From NCBI GenBank assembly GCA_031423015.1, contig JANPER010000028.1, positions 1-64,000 on the forward strand: a stretch of DNA of 64,000 bases. Reading direction: 5' to 3'. Within the stretch, counting starts at the first letter, position 1; every line of letters starts with the position of its first letter. Both the position numbers and the translations under genes were made by a program. Under the pieces are notes generated by a model. The model worked only from the letters and a program-made list of their open reading frames with translations, was not told where the DNA came from and searched no databases. Below, piece after piece: positions 24,743 to 33,426 of this stretch. This stretch comes from DATGPD01 sp031423015. GTDB taxonomy: Bacteria; Planctomycetota; UBA1135; UBA2386.

Positions 24743-26416
24743 ATGTTCAAGCAGTCGGGCCCTCCGCGGAAGTCCCGGCTCACAAACAATCCAGCGCCAA
24801 GTCTTTCGTTGGCAATCGCCGCTGCGACCGCACAATCGGCGCCGGTGAGCACGCTGCGCGCGGCGACGACGATTTCGATCGTCACGCTGATCTCCCGGAT
24901 CCTCGGCCTCGTCCGGGACACGCTGATGACCCACTTGCTGGGCACGAGCTGGGCCATGGGCACGTTCACCCTGGCTTGGTCGGTGCCCAACCTGTTGCGG
25001 CGCCTGTTCGGCGAGGGCGCGTTGTCGGCGGCCCTGGTGCCGGCGTTCACCCGCGCCCTCCAGCGCAGCGACGAGGAAGCGAAGACTCTGCTCGGCGGGG
25101 TCACGGGCGCGTTGACCCTCGGCCTCGGCGCACTCACCGTCATGGTTGCGCTCGCTTGCTTCGTCGTGCCGCCCGCCTCGTTCGGCCTGAGTGGCGATGG
25201 CAACATCAGCGCCGCCGAGCGCGGCCGGCTGTTGCTCGACCTGACGCTGATCATGTTCCCCTACGTGGTGCCGATTTGCCTGGTCGCCACCTACGCCGGC
25301 GCGCAGAACGCGCTCGGCCAGTTTGCCCTGCCGGCAGCTGCCCCGGCGCTGATGAACGTCATCTGGATCGGCGGCGTCGTGGCTGCTGGCCTGTTCACCG
25401 ACGGCAGCCCGCGCACCGTCACGGTCTTTGTGGCGGGCACGCTGCTGGTCGGCGGCTTTGCCCAGCTGGTGTTGTGTGCTTATCCCCTGTGGCGGCGCGG
25501 CTTCTTGCCGCGGCTGCGGCTCCCACGCCGCGGCGACCCCAGCGCCGCGGTGTTCGCGGCGATGGCACCCACGATGCTTGGCCTTTCGGTGTCGCAGATC
25601 AGCATCTTGATCAGCCAAGCGCTGGCTGAGTACCTGACGGGCGCCGGCAGCAACACGCACGTATACCTCGCCAATCGTCTGCTGCTCTTCCCGCACGCGC
25701 TCACCGCGCTCGCCGCCGCCACCGCGGTGTTCCCCGCGCTGTCCCTGCTGGCCGCCAAGGGCGACCTCGCCGGCGTGCGCCGCAAGCTCGACGTCATCAT
25801 GCACGGCACGCTGCTGTTGTCGGTGCCAGCCGCCGCCGGCATGTGGGCCGTGAGCCACGACCTGGTTTCGGTCGCCTTCGTGCATGGTAAGTACACCGAG
25901 GCCGACGCCGGGATCACGGCGCTTACCACGTCGTGTCTGCTCGCTGGCCTGCCGTTCCTGGCGGCGGCCCAACTCTACGCGCGCGCTCTCTACGCCCTGG
26001 GCGACTACCGCACACCAGCGCTCGCTTCGATCGTGCTGTTGTTCGTGTCTGTGGCCCTCAATCTGTCGTTCGTGCTGGGGCTCGGCATGGGCACCGAGGG
26101 GCTCACGCTGGCGGCGAGCGTGGCCGCGCTGCTGAACGCCGCGTGGCTGCGCGCGCGGCTGAAGATGATGTTGCCGCGTGGCCCCACGGCGCGGGCCCTC
26201 TTGATCCGCATCGGCCTCGCCACGATCGGCATGGTCTTGGCCGTGTGGGGCGTGCGCGCGCTAGTACACGCCGAAACGCGCTTTTCCGCTGCCTGCCTGT
26301 ATCTGCTGCTGCCGATGATTGTCGGCATGCTGGTCTACGTCGCCTTGCACGTGGCCAGCGGCGGTCGCGAAGTCGGCGACCTGTTGCGACGACGCCGCGC
26401 GCGCCGGACGCCGTGA
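24743..26416 (+). CDS. murJ: MurJ lipid II flippase
   Basis: 557 residues with about 14 membrane helices. The MviN/MurJ landmarks are present: LISRILGLVRDTLMTHLLG, the charged cavity PNLLRRLFGEGALSAALVPAF, and ANRLLLFPHALTALAAATAVFP. It moves lipid II across the cytoplasmic membrane for peptidoglycan synthesis, an indication that this organism makes peptidoglycan. The first about 35 residues are variable; a GTG at 24845 is an alternative start. It stands alone, divergent from the M14 gene and 73 bp before pyc. Confidence 0.9.
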   Translation: MFKQSGPPRKSRLTNNPAPSLSLAIAAATAQSAPVSTLRAATTISIVTLISRILGLVRDTLMTHLLGTSWAMGTFTLAWSVPNLLRRLFGEGALSAALVPAFTRALQRSDEEAKTLLGGVTGALTLGLGALTVMVALACFVVPPASFGLSGDGNISAAERGRLLLDLTLIMFPYVVPICLVATYAGAQNALGQFALPAAAPALMNVIWIGGVVAAGLFTDGSPRTVTVFVAGTLLVGGFAQLVLCAYPLWRRGFLPRLRLPRRGDPSAAVFAAMAPTMLGLSVSQISILISQALAEYLTGAGSNTHVYLANRLLLFPHALTALAAATAVFPALSLLAAKGDLAGVRRKLDVIMHGTLLLSVPAAAGMWAVSHDLVSVAFVHGKYTEADAGITALTTSCLLAGLPFLAAAQLYARALYALGDYRTPALASIVLLFVSVALNLSFVLGLGMGTEGLTLAASVAALLNAAWLRARLKMMLPRGPTARALLIRIGLATIGMVLAVWGVRALVHAETRFSAACLYLLLPMIVGMLVYVALHVASGGREVGDLLRRRRARRTP

Positions 26417-26489
26417 ACGCTCGCTAGTTCGCGCGCCTTGGTCGTTGGGCCAGCCTGGACTCTGCCGCTACAACCTCCGAACCCACCGC

Positions 26490-29400
26490 ATGGAAACTCA
26501 GCACTTCCGCAAGATCCTGTGCGCCAACCGCGGCGAGATCGCCATCCGCGTGTTCCGCGCCTGCTCGGAACTCGGCATCAAGACAGTCGCGATCTTCAGC
26601 GAAGAGGATCGCCACCAGCAGCACCGTTACAAGGCTGACGAGGCTTACCTCGTGGGAAAGAGCCTGAGCCCGATTGCGGCGTATCTCGGCGGCGATGAGA
26701 TCCTCGATGTGGCGGTGAAGGCGCGGGTCGACGCGATTCATCCCGGCTACGGCTTCCTGTCCGAGAACCCTGAGTTCGCCGCCGCCTGCCAGCAGCGCGG
26801 CGTGGTGTTCATCGGCCCGCGCCCCGAAGCGATGCGCGACCTCGGCGACAAGGTGTTGGCGCGCGAACTGGCGCACAAGGTCGGCGTGCGCACCGTGCCG
26901 GGGCTCGATGTCGACATCAGCCACCCGGCGGGGCGCGACGCCGCACACGCGTTCTTCGGCAAGCACGCCCCGGTGATCATCAAGGCAGCGCACGGCGGCG
27001 GCGGCCGCGGCATGCGCGTGGTGCGGCAAGAGAGTGACCTCGAAGCAGCCATCGAGGCGGCGAGCCGCGAGGCCAAGGCTGCCTTCGGCAGCGGCTTCGT
27101 GTTCTTGGAGAAGCTGCTGGAGCGCGTGCGCCACATCGAGGTTCAGATCCTCGGCGACGTCGCGGGCAACTTCGTGCACCTGCACGAGCGCGACTGCTCG
27201 GTGCAGCGACGGCACCAGAAGGTGATCGAGATCGCGCCCGCGCCCAACTTGGCCGAACACGTGCGCCGCCGCATCCACGAGGACGCGCTCAAGCTGGCGC
27301 AGGCGGGTCGCTACGTCAACGCCGGCACGGTCGAGTTCTTGGTGAGCGGCGACACGCACTACTTCATCGAGGTGAACCCGCGGCTGCAAGTGGAGCACAC
27401 AGTGACCGAGGAGGTCACCAGCATCGATCTGGTGCAATCGCAGATCCGGATCGCCGAAGGCCATCTGCTCGCATCCGACGCGGTCCGCATCTACAGCCAG
27501 AGCGACATCCGGCCGCAGGGCTTCGCCATCCAGTGCCGCGTCACCACCGAGGATCCGGGCAATAGCTTCTTGCCGGACACCGGCACGATCCTGGCGTACC
27601 GCGCCGCCGCCGGCTTCGGCATTCGCATCGACTCGAGCAACGGCTACGCCGGCGCGGTGGTGTCGCCGCACTACGACTCATTGCTGGTGAAGGTCACGTC
27701 GCGCGCGCGCAGCTTCCACGAGGCAGTGAGCAAGAGCCAGCGCGCGCTGGCCGAATTTCGCATCCGCGGCGTCAAGACCAACCTGCAGTTCTTGGAGAAC
27801 GTGCTACACCACGACACGTTCTTGAACGGCAGCACGTACACCAGCTTCATCGACGAGACGCCGGAGCTGTTCCAGCTGGCGCCACGCCGCGACCGCGCCA
27901 CCAAGCTGCTGATGTTCGTGGCCGACGTGATCGTGAACGGGCATCCCACGATCAAGAAGACGCAGCGCCTGTCACCGAGCACCCTGATCGCGCCGCCGAT
28001 GCCGCCGGTGGTCGACGAGCCGATGCCTGCGGGTACGACGCAGATCCTTGCCGAACAGGGTCCCGAGGGCCTGGCCAAGTGGGTGCTGGCGCAGAAGCAC
28101 CCGCTGCTCACCGACACGACGATGCGCGACGCGCACCAGAGCTTGCTGGCGACTCGGGTCCGCACGTTCGACATCCTCAAGATCGCGAACGCCACCGCGC
28201 GGCTGGCGCCCAACTTGTTCTCCTTGGAGACCTGGGGTGGCGCAACGTTCGACGTCGCCTATCGCTTTCTGCACGAAGATCCGTGGGAGCGCCTGCGACT
28301 GCTGAAGCAAGCCGTGCCCAACCTGCTGCAGCAGATGCTGCTGCGCGGCGCCAACGCGGTGGGCTACACGAGCTACCCCGACAACGTCGTCGCGGCCTTC
28401 ATCGACGAGGCGGCGCAGGCCGGCATCGACGTGTTCCGCGTGTTCGACAGCCTGAACGACCTCGACAACATGCGCTTCTCGGTCGAGCGCGTGCGCGCCA
28501 CCAAGAAGGTCGCTGAGGTCGCGATGTGCTACACCGGCGACGTCGCCAACCCCGATCGCAAGAAGTACGACCTCGCCTACTACCTCGATCTCGCCAAGCG
28601 CATCGAGGACATGGGCGCGCACTTCTTGTGCATCAAGGACATGGCCGGGCTGTTGCGACCCAAGGCAGCGCGCCTGCTGATCGAGAAGCTGCGCGAAACC
28701 GTGCGCCTGCCGATTCACCTGCACACGCACGACACCAGCGGCAACGGCGTGGCGACGCTGATCGAGGCGATCCGCGCCGGCGCGCACATCGTCGATGTGG
28801 CGTTGGCGCCGATGGCCGGCCTCACCAGCCAGCCCAGCATGAACGCGCTGATCGCGGCGCTGCACGGCACTTCGCACGACACCGGCATGCGCAACAAGCC
28901 CTTGCAGAGGCTATGCGACTATTGGGAAGCGGTGCGCGAGTACTACGCGCCGTTCGAGTGCGGCCTCAAGAGCAGCACGTCGGAGATCTACTTCCACGAG
29001 ATCCCCGGTGGCCAATACAGCAACCTGCGGCCGCAGGTGGCCGAGCTGGGCCTGCTGAGCCGTTGGAACGACGTGAAGCTCGCGTTCGCCGTCGTCAATC
29101 AACTGGTCGGCGACATCCCCAAGGTGACGCCGAGCAGCAAGATGGTCGGCGACTTCGCGACGTTCCTGGTGCGCAACGGCTTGCTGGAGGTCGACGATTC
29201 GCTCGAAGCCTCGACGACCAAGACGCGCGCCAAGGTGCTGGCAGAGGCGGCGCGCTTGGACTTCCCGCAGAGCGTCGTCACCTACTTCCAGGGTCACCTC
29301 GGCCAGCCGCCCGGTGGCTTCCCGCGCGACCTGCAAGAGGTCGTACTGCGCGGGCTCCCCGTCGTGCAGGGCCGGCCCGGCAAGAGCATGGCGGCCATGG

Positions 29401-29981
29401 ATCTCGACAAGCTGCAGCGCGATCTGTCGGCCACGTGGAACCGCAAGCTCACGCGCCGCGACGCGCTCAGCGCCGCGCTGTATCCGCGCGTGATGAACGA
29501 CTACCTCGACTTCTTCCACCGCCACGCCGACGTGTCGGTGCTCGACACGCCGCACTACTTCTACGGCATGGAGCCCGAGGAAGAGATCTGGGTGGAGCTG
29601 GAGCCCGGCAAGACGCTGGTGATCCGCTTGCAGGCGGTGAGCGATGCGTTCGAGGATGGCACGCGCACGGTCTACTTCGAGCTGAACGGCCAAGGCCGCC
29701 ACGTCAGCATCGTCGACCGCTCGTTGGCCAAGCCCGCATCGAGCGCGCGCAAGGCCGACCGCAGCGACCAAAACCACGTCGGCGCCAGCATGCCCGGCAA
29801 GGTGATCGCCGTGAGCTGCGCGCCCGGCGAAGCGGTGAAGGAGGGCCAGCCGCTGCTGACGCTGGAGGCGATGAAGATGGAGACGGTCGTGCGCGCACCG
29901 CGCGCGGGCAAGGTGGTGGAGGTGGTGTGCAAGCTCAAGGCGTCGGTGCAGGCCGGGGACTTGTTGGTGGTGCTGGGGTAA
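26490..29981 (+). CDS. pyc: Pyruvate carboxylase (single-chain)
   Basis: 1163 residues, ATG at 26490, the normal length for the single-chain enzyme. Biotin carboxylase (about 1-455): ILCANRGEIAIRVFRA, HGGGGRGMRVV, EVNPRLQVEHTVTEE. Carboxyltransferase (about 535-1000): LLTDTTMRDAHQSLLATRVR, the metal-site HLHTHDTSGN and IKDMAGLL. Biotin carrier at the C-terminus: TLEAMKMETVV (biotinyl Lys near 1129). Makes oxaloacetate from pyruvate, ATP and bicarbonate to refill the TCA cycle. All catalytic parts are intact. Biotin ligase is not in the window. Confidence 0.95.
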   Translation: METQHFRKILCANRGEIAIRVFRACSELGIKTVAIFSEEDRHQQHRYKADEAYLVGKSLSPIAAYLGGDEILDVAVKARVDAIHPGYGFLSENPEFAAACQQRGVVFIGPRPEAMRDLGDKVLARELAHKVGVRTVPGLDVDISHPAGRDAAHAFFGKHAPVIIKAAHGGGGRGMRVVRQESDLEAAIEAASREAKAAFGSGFVFLEKLLERVRHIEVQILGDVAGNFVHLHERDCSVQRRHQKVIEIAPAPNLAEHVRRRIHEDALKLAQAGRYVNAGTVEFLVSGDTHYFIEVNPRLQVEHTVTEEVTSIDLVQSQIRIAEGHLLASDAVRIYSQSDIRPQGFAIQCRVTTEDPGNSFLPDTGTILAYRAAAGFGIRIDSSNGYAGAVVSPHYDSLLVKVTSRARSFHEAVSKSQRALAEFRIRGVKTNLQFLENVLHHDTFLNGSTYTSFIDETPELFQLAPRRDRATKLLMFVADVIVNGHPTIKKTQRLSPSTLIAPPMPPVVDEPMPAGTTQILAEQGPEGLAKWVLAQKHPLLTDTTMRDAHQSLLATRVRTFDILKIANATARLAPNLFSLETWGGATFDVAYRFLHEDPWERLRLLKQAVPNLLQQMLLRGANAVGYTSYPDNVVAAFIDEAAQAGIDVFRVFDSLNDLDNMRFSVERVRATKKVAEVAMCYTGDVANPDRKKYDLAYYLDLAKRIEDMGAHFLCIKDMAGLLRPKAARLLIEKLRETVRLPIHLHTHDTSGNGVATLIEAIRAGAHIVDVALAPMAGLTSQPSMNALIAALHGTSHDTGMRNKPLQRLCDYWEAVREYYAPFECGLKSSTSEIYFHEIPGGQYSNLRPQVAELGLLSRWNDVKLAFAVVNQLVGDIPKVTPSSKMVGDFATFLVRNGLLEVDDSLEASTTKTRAKVLAEAARLDFPQSVVTYFQGHLGQPPGGFPRDLQEVVLRGLPVVQGRPGKSMAAMDLDKLQRDLSATWNRKLTRRDALSAALYPRVMNDYLDFFHRHADVSVLDTPHYFYGMEPEEEIWVELEPGKTLVIRLQAVSDAFEDGTRTVYFELNGQGRHVSIVDRSLAKPASSARKADRSDQNHVGASMPGKVIAVSCAPGEAVKEGQPLLTLEAMKMETVVRAPRAGKVVEVVCKLKASVQAGDLLVVLG

Positions 29982-29999
29982 GGCGCGAGGCGCAGAACC

Positions 30000-32780
30000 T
30001 CAGTCTCGGCAGAACACCCGCACGCCGTAGAGGCGCACCGTGGTCGTCGAGTCGTCACTCAGAACAATGCGCAGGCGATGCGGCGCCGACACCACGTTGC
30101 GGCCGATGACGACACGCAAGCGCGACTCCGTGGTGCCGTGGAAGCGCAGACCGCTCTGCACGATCTGGTCATCGAGCATCACGTCGAGGGCAGCGTCGCC
30201 GCCGCCGCGCACGAGTTGGCGGGCACCGAGTTGCGCCCAGATCTCGACGGCCATCGTGACTTCGGGCCGCGCAGTGGCGGTGAACCCGAGCTCAACCGCC
30301 GACCGACCGGGCAGGCCGAGCCCGAGGTATCGCTGGCCGATCTCGACTTCGTCTTCCATGACACGGGCGGCGCGAGTCGCGATCGACATGCCCTCGCCGG
30401 AGACTAGCGCCGGGCTGCACGTGAGGGTCCATTGCGCGATGTCGTCGGCGGATGACAGCTGCGCGGTGGCCATGGGGACCGCGACGAGCGCAGCCGGAAG
30501 AGCGAGTTCGACCGCGACCAAACCGGTGCCCGGGTCGGGCGTCAGGTCGTCGCGGATGCCGTTTCGCGCTGCGGCGGCCCACGCGCATCCCGCCGCGAAG
30601 CGCTCCCGGGCCAGCGCTGGTGCGATCGCCAGCGTGTTGCAGAGCGCGACCAGCTGCGTCTGCCGCGCCTGCGTGAACGCGTCGTCGCCGTAGGCGCCGA
30701 CCAAGAGACCGAACCGGTAGCAAGTGAGCGCGGGCGCGCTCTCGGCAAGGAGCGTTGTCGCCGTGGGGACTGGCGGGCCATCGCCCAGCCACGCAGCGAG
30801 TTCCGCGCGCAGCACGAGATCGGCGGCCGCGGCGCGTTCAAACGGCGTCGGGGCGGCGCGCGCGGCGAGGATGTCGCGCGCGCCAGTCGCATCGCCGGCG
30901 GCGCGTGCCGCGAAGGCGAGTGCCTCGGCGGCACCAGAGCGCGCGGCTTCGACCTGGAACGCGAGCGCGCCAAGCGATGCGGACGGCAACCGCTCGAGCT
31001 GTTGCACCAGCGCAACCATGGCCGCGCTACCCGGCCATGCTGCACCGCGGCGTTGTTGGTTGGCGGCGATGGCTTGCACTGCCCGGCACGCGAGACGCGC
31101 GTCGTCCGCAGCCTTCTCGTCGCCGTCGCTAGCCCTTTGCTCCGCGACGCGCACGAGGGCAACAAGGTCTACATGGTCACCGCAACCGGCGAGCACGGTG
31201 AGCGCACACCCCCACAGCTCCATCGCGTGCGGCAACTCGAGGAGGCCGCGGGCCAAGCCTGCGAGCCGCGCCAGCGATGCCTGCTCCGCGACCGACTGCG
31301 CCGGGCGCTCGAGAAGCACACGGGCGGCGACGTCCCAGTACGTGGACAGATCGATGGCAGCCGCACAGCCATTCTCGAGCGTGCGCAGCAGCATCGGGTG
31401 ACGCTCGGGTCCGTCGCGAGCGATGTGTGCGCCGAGAAGTCGGACCGCCGCTGCCTCGCCGCGCTCGCGATGCGCCGCCACCATGCCACGCACCACGGCG
31501 GAGGCGTCCGCGTCGAGACCAACCCAGCCAAGGCACGAGTCTGGCAACCAGCCGGCAACCTGCACCAGGGTCGCAAGGTCGCCCGCGCGGACCGCGCGGC
31601 GGCTCGCGACGATACCCACGAACCCGAGCGTCGCCACGAAGCCGATCGCACCGATGCTGGTCAAGAGCCGGCGGCGCCGTCGTCGGGCGCGGAACGACGT
31701 GGCGGACCGCGGCGCATCGAGCCACGCGCCGAGCCTGGCGGCGAACGCCGCGCCATCCGCAGGTCGCGCCGCCGGGTCTTCGGCCACCGCAGCCATCACC
31801 AGGTCGACCAGCGCGGTGTCGAGATGCGGCGCGATCCGACCGAGCGAGACTCGAGTGCGCACCTGCGCCGGCTGCGCCGCCGGAGGTTGGCCAGAGAGCA
31901 AGTCGTAGAGCGTCACGCCGAGACCGAACACATCGGCGCGGCCGTCCACGAGTTTCGCCGCGACGATCTCGGGCGCGGCATAGCTCGGCGTAAATCGTCG
32001 CGTCGCGTGCGGCGCCATCGTGACCGATTGCACTTGGCCGAAGTCCACGAGCACGGCGCGCATGCCGCCAGCGTCGTCATCGAGCACGATGTTGCCGGGC
32101 TTGACGTCGCGATGCACGAGTCCCGCCGCGTGCAGTGCACCGAGGCCCTTGGCGATTTCGTGAGCGCGCGCCACGAGAAAGCGGGGATCGCCTTCGTGCG
32201 CGACTCCGCGTTGCAACGCAAACGCGGCCAGAGTCGGACCACGCACCAAACGCATCGCATAGAACAGCAAGCCACGCTCTTGGTCTTCGCCGGAGTCGAA
32301 GACCTGCACCAGGTTGGGATGATCGAGCCGCGCCGCGATCGCAGCTTCTTGTCGAAACCGATCGACGTCGTCGGCTTCGAGGCCGAGCGTCGAGCACACC
32401 TTGAGCGCGACCTCGCGGCCAGCCAACGCCAACTGCCGCGCCCGGTAGACCACGCTCGTGGCCCCGGCGCCGATACGTTCCAGAATCTCGAAGGCACCGA
32501 GGCGCGTGCCCACTGCGAACCCGGAGTCAGCGACCGCGGGATCGAGCGGCCGGGCCGCCGCGACCGCGCGCAACGCCGCGCCGAGCGATCCGAACGCCGA
32601 CGCAGACAGCGCCGTGTCGGGGCTATCAGTAGTTTCCTGGTGCCAGCGGAGCAGCGCGAACACTTCCTCCGCCGTGGCTTCGTCAGCACAGCGTTCGCGC
32701 ACGAACGCCGCGCGCGTGCTCGGGTCGAGCGCGAGCGCGTCGTTGAACACGTCGATCAGTTTGCTTCGATCGTCGCTCAT
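30000..32780 (-). CDS. Membrane-anchored Ser/Thr protein kinase
   Basis: 926 residues. An N-terminal leader (1-45) matches the one on the kinase at 11443 (PSTRAAFVRERCADEATAEEV against PERGAFVRQACGDDDELLKEV type), the kinase domain (about 92-360) has GAGATSVVYRAR, ALKVCS, HRDVKPGNIVL and VDFGQ, and lacks an obvious SPE (APE) deviation (YAAPEIV). One membrane helix lies at about 373-392. The remaining 530 residues are a mixed helical then beta-rich region (VTMAVEIWAQLG..., C-terminal LRIVLSDDSTTTVRLYGV) with no assigned family. It is divergent from an ECF sigma gene 35 bp away, the usual arrangement for kinase/sigma pairs of this kind. Confidence 0.85.
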   Translation of the reverse strand: MSDDRSKLIDVFNDALALDPSTRAAFVRERCADEATAEEVFALLRWHQETTDSPDTALSASAFGSLGAALRAVAAARPLDPAVADSGFAVGTRLGAFEILERIGAGATSVVYRARQLALAGREVALKVCSTLGLEADDVDRFRQEAAIAARLDHPNLVQVFDSGEDQERGLLFYAMRLVRGPTLAAFALQRGVAHEGDPRFLVARAHEIAKGLGALHAAGLVHRDVKPGNIVLDDDAGGMRAVLVDFGQVQSVTMAPHATRRFTPSYAAPEIVAAKLVDGRADVFGLGVTLYDLLSGQPPAAQPAQVRTRVSLGRIAPHLDTALVDLVMAAVAEDPAARPADGAAFAARLGAWLDAPRSATSFRARRRRRRLLTSIGAIGFVATLGFVGIVASRRAVRAGDLATLVQVAGWLPDSCLGWVGLDADASAVVRGMVAAHRERGEAAAVRLLGAHIARDGPERHPMLLRTLENGCAAAIDLSTYWDVAARVLLERPAQSVAEQASLARLAGLARGLLELPHAMELWGCALTVLAGCGDHVDLVALVRVAEQRASDGDEKAADDARLACRAVQAIAANQQRRGAAWPGSAAMVALVQQLERLPSASLGALAFQVEAARSGAAEALAFAARAAGDATGARDILAARAAPTPFERAAAADLVLRAELAAWLGDGPPVPTATTLLAESAPALTCYRFGLLVGAYGDDAFTQARQTQLVALCNTLAIAPALARERFAAGCAWAAAARNGIRDDLTPDPGTGLVAVELALPAALVAVPMATAQLSSADDIAQWTLTCSPALVSGEGMSIATRAARVMEDEVEIGQRYLGLGLPGRSAVELGFTATARPEVTMAVEIWAQLGARQLVRGGGDAALDVMLDDQIVQSGLRFHGTTESRLRVVIGRNVVSAPHRLRIVLSDDSTTTVRLYGVRVFCRD

Positions 32781-32815
32781 GGGTTTGGCGCCGCGGCGCG
32801 CGCTATGCTAGCCGC

Positions 32816-33388
32816 GTGCTCGGGAACGACGCAGACAGGACACACACCGTGACCAAGGCGCTGCGCGACTTCGCGCAGGGCGACGCGAGTGCCGCGGATC
32901 GCGTCCTCGACAAGCTCTACGGCACGCTGCGCCAAGTGGCGCGCGGACTTCTGGCTGGCGACCGGTCGCGCCTGCTGGAACCAACCGACCTCACGCATCG
33001 GGCCTTCCTCAAGGCGATCGCCGAGAGCAGCCACGCGTGGGGCGATCGCCAACACTTCGTGCGCACCGTGGTGCGTGTGATGCGTCGCGCGATCACTGAC
33101 GAGGCGCGCGTCGGGCGCGCGGCCAAGCGCGGCGGCGGCTGGCAACGCGTCGAGTTGGATGACCCCGGCTTCGACGGCGAGGTGGGACCCATGGTCGCCC
33201 TCGACGAGATCCTGGCGGGCTTGGAGCGCGTTCACCCCGAGGTCGCAGCGACGGTTGAGATGCGGGTGTTCGCTGGCATGAACCAACCAGAGGTGGCCGC
33301 CGCGCTCGCCGTGTCGCGGCGACAGGCCGACCGCTACTGGCGCTTTGGCCGGGCTTGGCTGCGCCGTGCAATGACCGGCGAGAGCTGA
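32816..33388 (+). CDS. ECF-family RNA polymerase sigma factor
   Basis: 190 residues from a GTG at 32816 (a GTG at 32849, giving VTKALRDFAQGD, is an alternative). Region 2: DFAQGDASAADRVLDKLYGT, LLEPTDLTHRAFLKAIAE and HFVRTVVRVMRRAITDEAR. Region 4: HPEVAATVEMRVFAGMNQPEVAA with helix-turn-helix LAVSRRQADRYWRFGRAWLR. Same subfamily as the gene at 16278. It diverges from a kinase gene, which suggests the two share regulation. No anti-sigma factor is encoded nearby. Confidence 0.8.
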   Translation: MLGNDADRTHTVTKALRDFAQGDASAADRVLDKLYGTLRQVARGLLAGDRSRLLEPTDLTHRAFLKAIAESSHAWGDRQHFVRTVVRVMRRAITDEARVGRAAKRGGGWQRVELDDPGFDGEVGPMVALDEILAGLERVHPEVAATVEMRVFAGMNQPEVAAALAVSRRQADRYWRFGRAWLRRAMTGES

Positions 33389-33426
33389 GGGCCTGCGACT
33401 TGGCGAGCTGGCGCAGCACACGGGCG

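Noticed and set aside
22887..24848. Plus-strand frames opposite the M14 peptidase
   Set aside because: Antisense composition; the M14 zinc and catalytic motifs are complete on the other strand.
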